Shown here piece by piece: positions 37,701 through 46,141 of a stretch of DNA of 48,051 nucleotides. Origin of the DNA: Clostridia bacterium (GTDB lineage: Bacteria > Bacillota > Clostridia > Christensenellales > UBA1242). Within the stretch, counting starts at the first letter, position 1. Every line of letters starts with the position of its first letter. Where the stretch lies: contig JAFTYD010000045.1 of NCBI GenBank assembly GCA_017464845.1, positions 1 through 48,051 of the forward strand, given 5' to 3'. The position numbers and the translations under genes were made by a program. The notes under the pieces were generated by a model. It did no database searches. It was not told the DNA's origin and saw only the letters and a program-made list of their open reading frames with translations.

Positions 37701-40700
37701 TATTCAATTACTTTCTTTGCTTCTGAAAGAACAGATGGCGTGTCTTGTAGTATGAATATTGTGTTTAATGAAAGTACAATAAATAATCTTGCTGTAAGCA
37801 ACTATCAATCTGCATATGATATTTCAGTTGCAGATGAAACAATTGTTCCAGGGCAATATGGATTATTGGAAATTAATCTTGATCCTATAGATACAGTTTT
37901 TGATTATATTTTAATTGAAAATAGTGATATAAATTATACAACTGGAAGTGGTACTTCAACCTTCTCATTTGCTTATGAAAATGCTACAATTGGCGGTGTT
38001 GAGTATGTAGCAGTAGAAGATATGGGAAGACTTACTTCAAAAGGTTTAATGTTAGATTATGATGAAATCATAGAAGTTTATAAGAGAATTAATAAAACAT
38101 ATCTCGGTACAATAAATATAAGATACTTTATGAGAACGGCTGGGGTTGAAAATCAAGCAAAAGCTGGATTTAAAGTAACTTATGTTTATGGCGAAGAAAT
38201 TCTTGAAGTTCCAATTGATTTAACTGTTAAACTTTCAAATTATGTTAAAGTTACATTAGATGCAAGACCAGAAAATCTTGAAGGTAAATATGATGTTGCT
38301 AGAGGTTTGACTTATGATTTAACATTAGAAACTTATGGTTATACTTATAACCAAGTTACCTTCAATTCAGATAATGAAAATTTTGCAAAAATATATTGGA
38401 AAACAGATACACAACTTGTTCTTGAAATAACAAAAGAACCTCTTTCTTATTCAACTAATGAAGAAGGTGGATATATTGTAGGAATTAATGTTGTTGGAAC
38501 AAAAGTTGTTGATGGAAGAAGTTATGTTTATATCCAAGAATTACAATTCAATATTATGGAATATATATTCAATTACACATACGATGTTTCAAAACCTGAC
38601 GATCTTATTAAAGATATGAAAAATGGTGTTATTGATATTGCTCTTGGTAGTAAACATGATCTTAAAGTTGATATTATAGGAAGTAAATATATTGAATATG
38701 ATTCAACTAATCCAGAAATTGTTGGTTATGTAAAATCATTTATTAGTGCATTACAAACAAATAGCCAATATAAAGTTTATACAAATCTTAATTCAAATAC
38801 TCCATCTGGAATTCCAACTAGAGGGGATATAAATGGAGCTATTAATACAAAAAACGGAAATGTTTCAATACTTGGAAATGGTGTATCTGCTATTTCAACA
38901 ATATATTTCAAAATAATAGATTATACTGTTATTCCACTTAGAACATATAACTATGAAAATGATTATTATCTTTTCTCATATCAAGCAAATTATACAAAAA
39001 ATATGGGAAGATATTTCGTTGTAGAAGATTCTTCTGACAATAGCAAGAAAATCTTTACGGAATTTAGATTTAATGTTCATCAACAATCTTCAGAAGATAG
39101 TCCAATTCCTATCACAAATTATGAAGAATTGATGGATATGAAAGATTCTCAATATTATATTTTACTTAATGATATTGTTTTACAAAATAATGTATATGAA
39201 GAAGAACAATTTAAAACAATTACTTCAAAAATAGCAGGACTTGATGGTAATGGGTATTCAATAATATTTACTGGAAATTACATATTTAATGATATTAGTA
39301 ATATTGGTCTATTCGATACAATTGAGGATAATACTGTTATCAAAAATCTTACAATTGTTATTAAAAATAGTGTTACATTTACAGTTCAAAGTAATAGTTT
39401 CAATGTTGGAGTTCTTGCTGTAAATAACAGTGGTAATATTACAAATTGTGCTGTTGTTGGAGAGGGTGCTGGAGTGCTTTCTGTACTTGCTTCAGATGAA
39501 ACAACTAGTTCTTATGCTGCAGGTCTTGTATATTCAAATTCTGGTTATATTACACATTCTCATGTTGGAATTAGTATTTATTCAACCGTAAACATTGCAG
39601 GATTTGTTGCAATAAACAATAGAAAAATTGCAAGTAGTTATTTCATGGGTGGAGCGTTAAAAAATGAAACAGCTTACTATGAATTAACATCTGGTTTTGT
39701 ACTTCAAAATAATGCTGATGCTCAAATTATTACTTCTTATGTTTCTGGTATACCTGAAAGTTCAAAAATATATTATAGAACAACAGAGAAAAAGAATTAT
39801 ATCTTATCAACATATTATAGTTCTGGTTTCGTATTTACTAATGAAGGTAATGTAACAGATTGTTATTCAAACATTTATATTTATGGTGGATCAAATACAT
39901 CTGGATTTGTTTATAATAATGGTGGTTTAGTTACAAGATGCTTCTCATTGTGTGAACTTGAAAACTTCAGTTCATCAAGTTTTGGTTTTGCACAATCTAA
40001 CGAGGTTGTAACAAATGCTGAAACAATAATTGGAACATTTGTAGATTGTTATTATATGAAGGATACATTAATTGGTATAAATACTTCACTTTCACCAAAA
40101 GAATATGAAGGAATTACATCTTTAAATTCAAACGATTTTGATGAATTGGATACATATTTCTCAAATTATACTTATTCAGAAAGTGTTTCTGAAAATACAA
40201 TTTGGTTCTATTCTGACGGTTCAACTTATTCAGAATTTGGTGGAAGAATATTTAATACTGGAAGATTAGAACTTGCTGCTCCAAACGTAATTGCAATTTC
40301 AAAAAAGAAATTAGATGATGCAAAAGAAGTTATAGATCCATTGACAGGACAAACTTCAATAAGTTATTTCTATGTTTATGAAAGCGATTATGCTCTTGGA
40401 GATAAATATAATCCAATTTTGATTTCAAATGCAGAACAATTTGAAAAATATATATTGCAGGAAAATTCAAAAGCAAATGTTAATACTAAAAATTATAGAA
40501 TAATTTCTGATATTAACTATGCTGAATATTCTGAAACTAGTCAAATCTATAAAACTATTTTCTTTGGTGGAATGGAAGGAAATGGTATGGATATAACAAA
40601 TATATATTTATATTCATCAGAAAATTTGGATAGTGCAGGATTATTTGCACAAGTTGGTAGTGCTGATTACATCTCAGGTTTTATATTCAACTTAAATCTT

Positions 40701-42224
40701 GAATATAAAGAATTATCATTCGTAAATGCTAGTGTTGTTGGTGCGCTTGCAGGAACAATAAGAAATGCAAGAATTTTAAATGTAAATATAACATCTTCTG
40801 ATGAAGAAGAATTAACATTAGTTACTGGTAAAAATATAGTTGGTGGTGTTGTTGGTTTGGCACTTAATGATTACAGAATTCAAAATGTAACATTTAGTGT
40901 ATCTGTTTCAGCAAATCATATTATTACAACAGAAAATAATTCATTTACAGAAAGTTCAACAAACTATTCAGGCTTGTCGTTAGCTGGTGGTTTAGTTGGT
41001 GTTGCTTCTGGTTATGGAATTATAAAAACAATTTTAACTTCAGATAAAATTGGAGTAATTGGTGATAAAGTTGGTCTTATGATTGGTTTTGTTGATACGT
41101 CAGCAACAGTAAAAGATATTGATGTTTATATGAATGAAAAAATGATGATCAGAGCATTTGGCTATGGTGGAATAGTTATTGGAGAAAGTAAAGGTATTGT
41201 AAGTCATATTAATGTTTATGGTACTGAAAAACCGCTTGATAATTTATTTAGAACAATTCCTTATATACCTGATGCTGTTGGTGGAGTTATAGGTCTTTTA
41301 TCTGCAGGAAATATTAGTAATATTTATATGAGTCAAAGTTTAACATTATCAACAATTGTTGCTGAAAACGGAATTGAAATCGTTGGTGGAATAGTTGGTG
41401 AAGTTAGTCAATATTCAACTACACCAATAATTGTTTCTAAAGTTATACTTGATGCATCACTTGTTTCATTCTCAACTTTAGGTGGAATAATTGGTTCAGC
41501 TGAAAGTTCTTCAACATTGACAATGTCAGAAATAGTTGTAAGAGATATAGAATTGTCTGTTTACGGAAAATCTTATAATATTGCTGTTGGAGGATTTATT
41601 GGAATTTCAATGGGAACAACAATTATGACTATTGCAAATAGTTATACTCATGCAAATATTTTTGTAAACACATTTACAATTAATAATAATTTAAAAGCAA
41701 ATGTGGGTGAATTTATTGGAGCCAGTGCAAACGTTTGGGGAACAAATGTTTGGGGTACAACAAATGTTGAAGGTAGTGAAGATACATTTACAGGTGTGTA
41801 TAATTGTTATTCAATGACTACTTTTGATATTCTTATGCAAGATAAATCTGTTCCAACTTCTTTGGTTACTGATTTACAACTTAAAAATTGTTTAAATTTA
41901 ACAGATAGTTCAATGTTCTTTACAAATGTTTATCTTTTAAATTATGAAACAACAGGTTCGGGAGATGAACAAGTTTTAGGTTCATTAATGTTAAACCCAG
42001 CTTGTAGGTTAAAAACTGCATTAATATCTGGAGGAGAAGAAAAATATCCAGACTTTAGTGTTGAATATACAAACATTATTAGAAATGCAGATTGTATTTT
42101 AAATGGCGAAGAATTCTTCGACAAAGAAAATTATGCGTTTAAAGATATTGCATTATGGAAAACATTTGATAAAATTGAACAAATATTACCTTATTTAGCA
42201 TTTGAAGAAAATTATAAATTTTAA
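31749..42224 (+). CDS. Giant lipoprotein with Ig-like and GLUG repeats, 3491 aa
   Basis: The TTG start at 31749 is chosen because AAAGGAGAG precedes it at a short gap and a signal peptide follows at once: MKKIRLLSLFLLTFILALAG then SFLSACGKN, with lipobox LSAC and Cys26. The mature protein is thus lipid-anchored outside the membrane. Residues ~37-120 resemble a bacterial Ig-like (Big_2) domain (LTLEKGEEKNVTFTIE, GGSTTIVAVTEDGY). Long Asn/Ser/Tyr-rich beta regions follow. GLUG-type motifs cluster at residues ~1200-1450 (VGGIVGKNNG, IGGITGYHTG, GGLIGYV) and again at ~2550-3300 (VGGVVGLAL, AGGLVGVASG, GGVIGLLSAG, VGGIVGEV, LGGIIGSAE, VGGFIGISMG). The architecture recalls the first giant protein but with an N-terminal lipid anchor. 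It probably forms a long surface fibre or adhesin, which is inference. It is likely co-transcribed with the VirB4-type gene. No terminator lies between its stop and the rpoB promoter. Confidence 0.9.
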   Translation: MKKIRLLSLFLLTFILALAGSFLSACGKNKYDDVTLSCDVTTLTLEKGEEKNVTFTIENFSKSMSNKLLYNSYDSSFLSIETNSRDGDTIDATITAKQGGSTTIVAVTEDGYKSCSIDVEIIEYTETLGLSSSVMYLSESTSFIPNANYFVFDKFATDKNLTYYVCDNALNILQVTTSSGELKSAEFKSVSLYAGNLLFVNSDNETFTLAKAESFSLLAVYDHNPELKVSSTVYVFEDLNVSLLGGYDYESLEEFSSIDIITNKESASEFFIELKVDLKSSRLKYDDFYSENDDIVFIGFDEDNPNKKEDNSTYAYFKISPEVSSSAETSIHIGVYFDVLGKINDRSVYVEFEIPVSIKIAPTSLLVNDTIEEEFKTLNLYNYYDYSSSYGWIDLNVTVLKTNSYWEGVYFQFDEQDVEIKYLGNNISSNPNRLYTSVANPFVIRGKRNAQLIDNGIITIHLVSSILEEELTYDIYYNIIDGATSLNYIDNEEEGDKYSYAQSGVHLSLNEDYNEDNLFTYISTNAVFTDISFVKTNEEDINVANLYTKGDIYTEINNVYILNIYMTPIAVGTATYTVYLDNGVNIYLIINVVETLNKLSVNLTGENPDIIANSTFNYEDDTTVSSLKVEILNKTDRFSTQTQFNKVANFEIRGEYNKVSYEELAMSDIVRVSEKDGVYSVITRDNGEKLINFTVSGYTVSDSFRISEIEKEAYIHVVSLSYVKDFVIYKDNTYAYNSKLYWGNNIDPKFKTANWRAVSNPSDSYYFYRYGFNENEISNINIEAKSTLLTDLEKYPNYRYKNDYIYWTVIDPDGNMPQITTQVTLNGVDYTVNVTNGIMFYGENTQNLIYSNVYKIRNYGTFSFIKDINENLSFVFLSEVGSSVDLIFNATITQKSWTMRYQINLSIEQYIEVESISLGSSVDEINFNANYLSTELIVYINPNYATNTNLFVQLVASNIKYTELLKYSVKKYNNNEGVYLLTLSCEDYYLNHSTEMINEKQSMATRVYLMPEDWSPDHDFSTSQGFISFVVNFSNGMSIENAYNLETAEDVVRIGENEHTLSAYYKISTTISMNSYQELPTIGVIEENNNIGFSGTIIGLTEQASITDINIDNNNLFTINEVGDEETGELDNNVYAGLFSKINAGARIEYVTFEGNININFSHDLEYAREVYIGLLSGINEGSLINIGVRLHNSSVDIINNVSSYNLTLNVGGIVGKNNGIILQYYPLFKEENLRVVKVNSDKSYQALSNSYSISNGNIEDYYKYFISLDSNIYLNFTPKILVYMTGSFDIKTKDTLSYIGGITGYHTGILERITKYSESSEDLILYGYSKYSAFVNINVDNDNIDQSTTLDTLETNKVDYLGGAVGYAVNYNNVANNSLESFKINSTIVGGEVRGEYATGGLIGYVEDLTSTSEIIANTSRTFVRGNGYVGALIGEELYNTSFRAKVKQNKVEATDDGNRYGVDTSLIIKYVNNYDFASAENNKGDNIFDLYIANNKDISVGNKVKSNLNGNNYANDITLTSYVSRALTLRDTGSSLSYVTNDIELFYGDYIVLKEEELEDGTKYAKLVESFEYTKGSTSGIALGNTNFKMDLLREDEDDVVNSVYYMFYFEANGYVNGEDTSDKKGAQNDIDRYGLNKITSKNVDFYPFEIKTATGEINNDIIITSLSSNIITIDEYGSISVQRTGIATLKITSILDFRQEQTVYLYVVNYNNTSETDSIIYPTNSTDSKKIDSTSKIHVYGSKAITSLFLIPNYDYESNSNSPVDFTVSSDGKLLLKNRFIKLANSSDVEANILVNKDFDPSRIQYTIYQNNGQVILISKDNSVITEDTEDKTDVYTFYTEIRAIINGQTYYYRFNNSMNVDVVYHEGASDIDLNFNSHSIMSDTSFVETIAITSSNKEENLYYQIKDAQGKIIQERMFDSVVDSTLSDYNVATENDLFNIIFSPAKKDGETVVNTYDFIVSINKNSLLYKDRYLKNIYETYSITFFASERTDGVSCSMNIVFNESTINNLAVSNYQSAYDISVADETIVPGQYGLLEINLDPIDTVFDYILIENSDINYTTGSGTSTFSFAYENATIGGVEYVAVEDMGRLTSKGLMLDYDEIIEVYKRINKTYLGTINIRYFMRTAGVENQAKAGFKVTYVYGEEILEVPIDLTVKLSNYVKVTLDARPENLEGKYDVARGLTYDLTLETYGYTYNQVTFNSDNENFAKIYWKTDTQLVLEITKEPLSYSTNEEGGYIVGINVVGTKVVDGRSYVYIQELQFNIMEYIFNYTYDVSKPDDLIKDMKNGVIDIALGSKHDLKVDIIGSKYIEYDSTNPEIVGYVKSFISALQTNSQYKVYTNLNSNTPSGIPTRGDINGAINTKNGNVSILGNGVSAISTIYFKIIDYTVIPLRTYNYENDYYLFSYQANYTKNMGRYFVVEDSSDNSKKIFTEFRFNVHQQSSEDSPIPITNYEELMDMKDSQYYILLNDIVLQNNVYEEEQFKTITSKIAGLDGNGYSIIFTGNYIFNDISNIGLFDTIEDNTVIKNLTIVIKNSVTFTVQSNSFNVGVLAVNNSGNITNCAVVGEGAGVLSVLASDETTSSYAAGLVYSNSGYITHSHVGISIYSTVNIAGFVAINNRKIASSYFMGGALKNETAYYELTSGFVLQNNADAQIITSYVSGIPESSKIYYRTTEKKNYILSTYYSSGFVFTNEGNVTDCYSNIYIYGGSNTSGFVYNNGGLVTRCFSLCELENFSSSSFGFAQSNEVVTNAETIIGTFVDCYYMKDTLIGINTSLSPKEYEGITSLNSNDFDELDTYFSNYTYSESVSENTIWFYSDGSTYSEFGGRIFNTGRLELAAPNVIAISKKKLDDAKEVIDPLTGQTSISYFYVYESDYALGDKYNPILISNAEQFEKYILQENSKANVNTKNYRIISDINYAEYSETSQIYKTIFFGGMEGNGMDITNIYLYSSENLDSAGLFAQVGSADYISGFIFNLNLEYKELSFVNASVVGALAGTIRNARILNVNITSSDEEELTLVTGKNIVGGVVGLALNDYRIQNVTFSVSVSANHIITTENNSFTESSTNYSGLSLAGGLVGVASGYGIIKTILTSDKIGVIGDKVGLMIGFVDTSATVKDIDVYMNEKMMIRAFGYGGIVIGESKGIVSHINVYGTEKPLDNLFRTIPYIPDAVGGVIGLLSAGNISNIYMSQSLTLSTIVAENGIEIVGGIVGEVSQYSTTPIIVSKVILDASLVSFSTLGGIIGSAESSSTLTMSEIVVRDIELSVYGKSYNIAVGGFIGISMGTTIMTIANSYTHANIFVNTFTINNNLKANVGEFIGASANVWGTNVWGTTNVEGSEDTFTGVYNCYSMTTFDILMQDKSVPTSLVTDLQLKNCLNLTDSSMFFTNVYLLNYETTGSGDEQVLGSLMLNPACRLKTALISGGEEKYPDFSVEYTNIIRNADCILNGEEFFDKENYAFKDIALWKTFDKIEQILPYLAFEENYKF

Positions 42225-42242
42225 AAAAGTTTGTAAAAATTC

Positions 42243-42271
42243 TTGACATTCTATTATATTTTTGGTACAAT
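42243..42271 (+). promoter_or_regulatory. Strong promoter of rpoBC
   Basis: TTGACA at 42243-42248, 17-base spacer, TACAAT at 42266-42271. The predicted start is near 42278, giving a leader of about 130 bases. Confidence 0.85.
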
Positions 42272-42276
42272 TAATC

Positions 42277-42408
42277 AGTTAAATAGTAGAATGTGTGGGA
42301 AATGGGCTTTTTAACTAAATAAAAAGGGTAATAGATGGATATTTTTGTCCGTCTTTTACCTTTTTTTATTTTTCTCACATACATCACAAAAAAAGGAGTC
42401 ATTATATC
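42277..42408 (+). promoter_or_regulatory. Structured 5' leader of rpoB, candidate attenuator
   Basis: The predicted RNA starts with AGTTAAA (42277-42283), which pairs with TTTAACT (42310-42316) around a G-rich loop, then runs into the strong terminator at 42321-42367. The rpoB ribosome site AAAGGAG and start codon come after the terminator. RNA made from this promoter must therefore read through it. A conserved Firmicutes rpoB leader motif has been described; whether this is a member I cannot tell without a covariance search. Confidence 0.6.
42321..42367 (+). terminator. Intrinsic terminator inside the rpoB leader
   Basis: GGTAATAGATGGATA (42327-42341) pairs with TGTCCGTCTTTTACC (42346-42360) over 15 positions with one mismatch and two G-U pairs, loop TTTT, then seven T. 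It may both end the giant lipoprotein transcript and attenuate rpoB. Confidence 0.85.
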
Positions 42409-45400
42409 ATGTCAGTAAGTATCAGAAAACAAAAATACGGAAAAACAGAAAGATATACTTTCGGGAAGTTTGCCGATAAGCTTGAAATGCCTTCATTACT
42501 TGAGATACAACAAAACTCATACGAAGATTTCTTAACTACAGGAATTAATGAGGTTTTGCAAGAATTTTCTCCAGTTATTGATTATAGTGGTAAAGCTAAA
42601 TTATATTTTCTTGATGTTGTTTTAGATAGAACACCAAAGTATTCTAAGAAAGAATGTAAAAGAAGAAGTTTGACTTACTCAATCCCACTCAGAGTAAAGG
42701 CAAGATTTGTTATTGAAGAAACTGGTGAAGCTGTTGAACAAGAAGTATTTTTAGGCGATGTTCCTCTTATGACAGAAGATTGTTCATTCATCTTTAATGG
42801 AGTTGAAAGAGTTGTCGTAAATCAAATTATTAAATCTCCAAATTTATATCTTTTGAGAGAAAAGAATAATGATAATTCAACATTACGTGGACAACTTATT
42901 CCAAAAAGAGGTATGTACATTGAACTTGAACAAGGTGCCAATGAAGTTTTAAAAGTTGTTATCGACAGAAAAAATAAAATTACACTTGGTTTATTCTTAA
43001 AATGTTTTGGTTTTACAGCAGAAGAAATTAGTAAATTGTTTGGAGATCATAGACTTGTTAAGGCTGTTTTAGAAAAAGAACCTCAAACCACACAGGAGGA
43101 AGCTTTACTAGAATTTGCTAGAAAAACAAGACCAACTGATGTTCCTTCAGTTGAAACAACAAGAAACTATCTTAACTTATGGTTCTTCTCAGATCAATAT
43201 TATAACCTTTCAAGAGTTGGTAGATATAACTTAAATAAAAAATTAGGTCTTGCAAATAGACTTCCAGGTTTAATCTCTTTTGAAAATGTAGTTTTTGATG
43301 ATGAAGTTTTAGTTAAAGCTGGTGAAGTATTCACAAAAGAAAATGCTAGAAAAATTCAAGACTTAGGAATTAATGAAGTTTGGATTCAAGCTCCATCAGG
43401 AAAACATCTTATGAGAGGTAACAATAGAGTTAGACTTTCAAGTGTGTTCCCATGTGATGAAGAAGAACTTGGAATTTTAGAAGAAGTTTATTATCCAACA
43501 TTATTACAAATCTTAAAAGAAAACAAATCAAAAGAAGCTAGAATTAAGGCTATAAAAGAAAATGCTAAAAACTTAATGATCACAACTTTAACAATGGATG
43601 ATATTTTAGCATCATTTAGTATGTACTTAGATGTACTTGAAGAAGTTTGTGGGGTTGATAAAATTGAACACTTATCAAATAAAAGAATTGCAACAGTTGG
43701 TGAATTGTTCTATGACCATTTCCGTTCAGGTGTTACTAAGCTTGTTGCAAATATTCGTGAAACCTTACAAGGTAAGGAATTATCAGAAGTTACTCCTACA
43801 CAAATAGTAAATCCAAAGTCAATCAATAAAGCATTGAGAGACTTCGTTGCATCTTCTCAGCTTTCACAACTTATGGACCAAGTAAATCCTCTTTCTGGAC
43901 TTACTCAAAAGAGAAGAATTTCAGCTGTTGGTCCTGGTGGTGTTAAGAAAGAAAGAGCTGATGCAGAAATCCGTGATATTCACTATACAAACTATGGTAG
44001 AATTTGTCCTATTGAAACTCCTGAAGGTCAAGCTATTGGTCTTGTTAATACTTTAGCAGGTTATGCAAAAGTAAATGAATATGGATTCTTAGAAACTCCA
44101 TATAGACCAGTTGATAAAGAAACAGGAAAAGTGCTTGATGTTTATGAATATCATATGGCTGATATTGAAGATAATTGTTTCATTGCTCAAGCAATTGAAC
44201 CTCTTGATGAAGAAGGAAGATTCGTAAATAAAAGAGTTGTTTGTAGACATAGAGAAATTATTACAGAAGTTCCTGCTGATATGGTAGATTACAAAGACGT
44301 ATCTCCAAGACAATTTATTTCAGTTGCTACATCTCTTATTCCATTCTTAAACAATGACGAATCAAACAGAGCATTGATGGGCGCAAACATGCAAAGACAA
44401 GCTGTTCCACTTTTAAGACCAGAAGCTCCAATCGTTGGAACAGGTTCTGAAGCTAAAGCTGCTCATGATTGCGGTGTTGTTCAACTTGCTAGACATGATG
44501 GAACAGTAACATATGTAAGTGCTGATGAAGTTAGGGTTCAACCTGACGAAGAAGGTGCACTTGAAGATGTTTATATTTTAACTAAGTTTGATAAAACAAA
44601 CGATGAAACTTGTTTTAACCAAAAACCATGTGTTAAATTTGGTGAAAGAGTTAAAAAAGATGAAGTTATCATTGATGGTTATTCAACTTGCAATGGTGAA
44701 CTTGCTCTTGGTAAGAATGTTCTTATCGGTTACATGAACTGGGAAGGATATAACTACGAAGATGCTATCTTAATCAATGAAAGATTGGTTAAAGAAGATG
44801 TGTTCACTTCAATTTGTTTAAAAGTTGAAGAATCAAAATGTAGAACTACTAAACTTGGTGACGAACAAATTACAAGAGATATTCCAAACTTAGGGGAAGA
44901 TGCTCTTAAAAATCTTGATGAACATGGTATCATTAGAATTGGTGCTGAAGTTAGACCAGGTGATATCTTAGTTGGTAAAGTTACTCCAAAAGGAGAAACA
45001 GAACTTACTCCTGAAGAAAGACTTCTTCGTGCTATCTTTGGTGAAAAAGCTAGAGAAGTTAGAGATACTTCTTTGAGAGTTCAACATGGTAAAGGTGGCG
45101 TTGTTGTTGACGTTCAAGTGTTCACAAGAAAAAATAAAGACGAACTTGAACCAGGCGTAAACGAAATGGTAAAAGTTTATATTGCTCAAAAGAGAAAACT
45201 TTCAGTTGGTGATAAAATGGCTGGTCGTCATGGTAACAAAGGTGTTGTATCAATCGTTGTTCCAGAAGCAGATATGCCATTCTTAGCTAATGGTAGACCT
45301 CTTGATATCGTATTGAACCCACTTGGTGTTCCATCTCGTATGAATATCGGACAGGTTTTGGAAGTTCATTTAGGTTTTGTAGCTGGCGCTCTTGGTTGGA

Positions 45401-46116
45401 AGGTTGCAACTCCAGCTTTTGATGGTGCTGATGCAAAACAAATTCAAGAATTGTTGAAAGAAAATAATTTCCCAGAAGATGGTAAAGTTCAACTTTATGA
45501 TGGTAGAACTGGAGAACCATTTGAAAATAAAACTACTATTGGTATGAAGTACATGCTTAAATTGAACCACATGGTTGACTCAAAAATCCATGCTCGTTCT
45601 ATTGGACCATACTCACTTATCACTCAACAACCATTAGGTGGTAAAGCACTCTTTGGTGGACAAAGATTTGGTGAAATGGAAGTGTGGGCACTTGAAGCTT
45701 ATGGAGCTTCTCATGTTCTTCAAGAAATGCTTACAGTTAAATCTGATGATGTTGTAGGTAGAGTAAAAACTTTTGAAAGTATAGTAAAAGGTCAACCTAT
45801 TGCAGAACCAGGAATCCCAGAATCATTTAAAGTACTTGTAAAAGAATTACAAGCTCTTGCACTTGATGTTAAGATTCTTACTGAAAATGATCAAGAAATT
45901 TCTCTTGCAGAACTTTCTCAAGATGATCAAGATCAAGTATCTCTTCCAAATGATACAGAAGATGATTTGAAAGATAAGATAATTGATATCAATGATTTAT
46001 TGAATGAAAATAATACAACTAGCGATGAAATTAAAGAATCTATTGAAGAAGATACAAAGAATACTAGTTTTGAAGATATAGATATGTTTGATGATTTCGG
46101 CGATTTTGACGATTAA
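42409..46116 (+). CDS. rpoB: RNA polymerase beta subunit
   Basis: The beta subunit forms half of the catalytic cleft of RNA polymerase and the rifampicin pocket. At 1235 aa it is full length. Recognised segments: N-terminal [16 protein letters not shown] and [16 protein letters not shown], the rifampicin region [17 protein letters not shown] with [46 protein letters not shown], the [17 protein letters not shown] catalytic region and [19 protein letters not shown] near the C-terminus. A Ser follows the FVAS start of the rifampicin region and His is replaced by Gln or Arg-type variation only where variation is common, so no resistance call is made. The C-terminal ~60 residues are an acidic Asp/Glu/Asn tail ([15 protein letters not shown]) beyond the conserved core. 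The ATG has AAAGGAG ten bases upstream. rpoC follows 25 bases later. No rplJ-rplL genes precede it. Confidence 0.99.
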   Translation: MSVSIRKQKYGKTERYTFGKFADKLEMPSLLEIQQNSYEDFLTTGINEVLQEFSPVIDYSGKAKLYFLDVVLDRTPKYSKKECKRRSLTYSIPLRVKARFVIEETGEAVEQEVFLGDVPLMTEDCSFIFNGVERVVVNQIIKSPNLYLLREKNNDNSTLRGQLIPKRGMYIELEQGANEVLKVVIDRKNKITLGLFLKCFGFTAEEISKLFGDHRLVKAVLEKEPQTTQEEALLEFARKTRPTDVPSVETTRNYLNLWFFSDQYYNLSRVGRYNLNKKLGLANRLPGLISFENVVFDDEVLVKAGEVFTKENARKIQDLGINEVWIQAPSGKHLMRGNNRVRLSSVFPCDEEELGILEEVYYPTLLQILKENKSKEARIKAIKENAKNLMITTLTMDDILASFSMYLDVLEEVCGVDKIEHLSNKRIATVGELFYDHFRSGVTKLVANIRETLQGKELSEVTPTQIVNPKSINKALRDFVASSQLSQLMDQVNPLSGLTQKRRISAVGPGGVKKERADAEIRDIHYTNYGRICPIETPEGQAIGLVNTLAGYAKVNEYGFLETPYRPVDKETGKVLDVYEYHMADIEDNCFIAQAIEPLDEEGRFVNKRVVCRHREIITEVPADMVDYKDVSPRQFISVATSLIPFLNNDESNRALMGANMQRQAVPLLRPEAPIVGTGSEAKAAHDCGVVQLARHDGTVTYVSADEVRVQPDEEGALEDVYILTKFDKTNDETCFNQKPCVKFGERVKKDEVIIDGYSTCNGELALGKNVLIGYMNWEGYNYEDAILINERLVKEDVFTSICLKVEESKCRTTKLGDEQITRDIPNLGEDALKNLDEHGIIRIGAEVRPGDILVGKVTPKGETELTPEERLLRAIFGEKAREVRDTSLRVQHGKGGVVVDVQVFTRKNKDELEPGVNEMVKVYIAQKRKLSVGDKMAGRHGNKGVVSIVVPEADMPFLANGRPLDIVLNPLGVPSRMNIGQVLEVHLGFVAGALGWKVATPAFDGADAKQIQELLKENNFPEDGKVQLYDGRTGEPFENKTTIGMKYMLKLNHMVDSKIHARSIGPYSLITQQPLGGKALFGGQRFGEMEVWALEAYGASHVLQEMLTVKSDDVVGRVKTFESIVKGQPIAEPGIPESFKVLVKELQALALDVKILTENDQEISLAELSQDDQDQVSLPNDTEDDLKDKIIDINDLLNENNTTSDEIKESIEEDTKNTSFEDIDMFDDFGDFDD

Positions 46117-46141
46117 AAAATATAATTAAGGGGATGAGTTG

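Noticed and set aside
43840..43990. Rifampicin-resistance changes in rpoB
   Set aside because: The region reads like ordinary Firmicute sequence; without alignment to a susceptible relative no residue can be called resistant.
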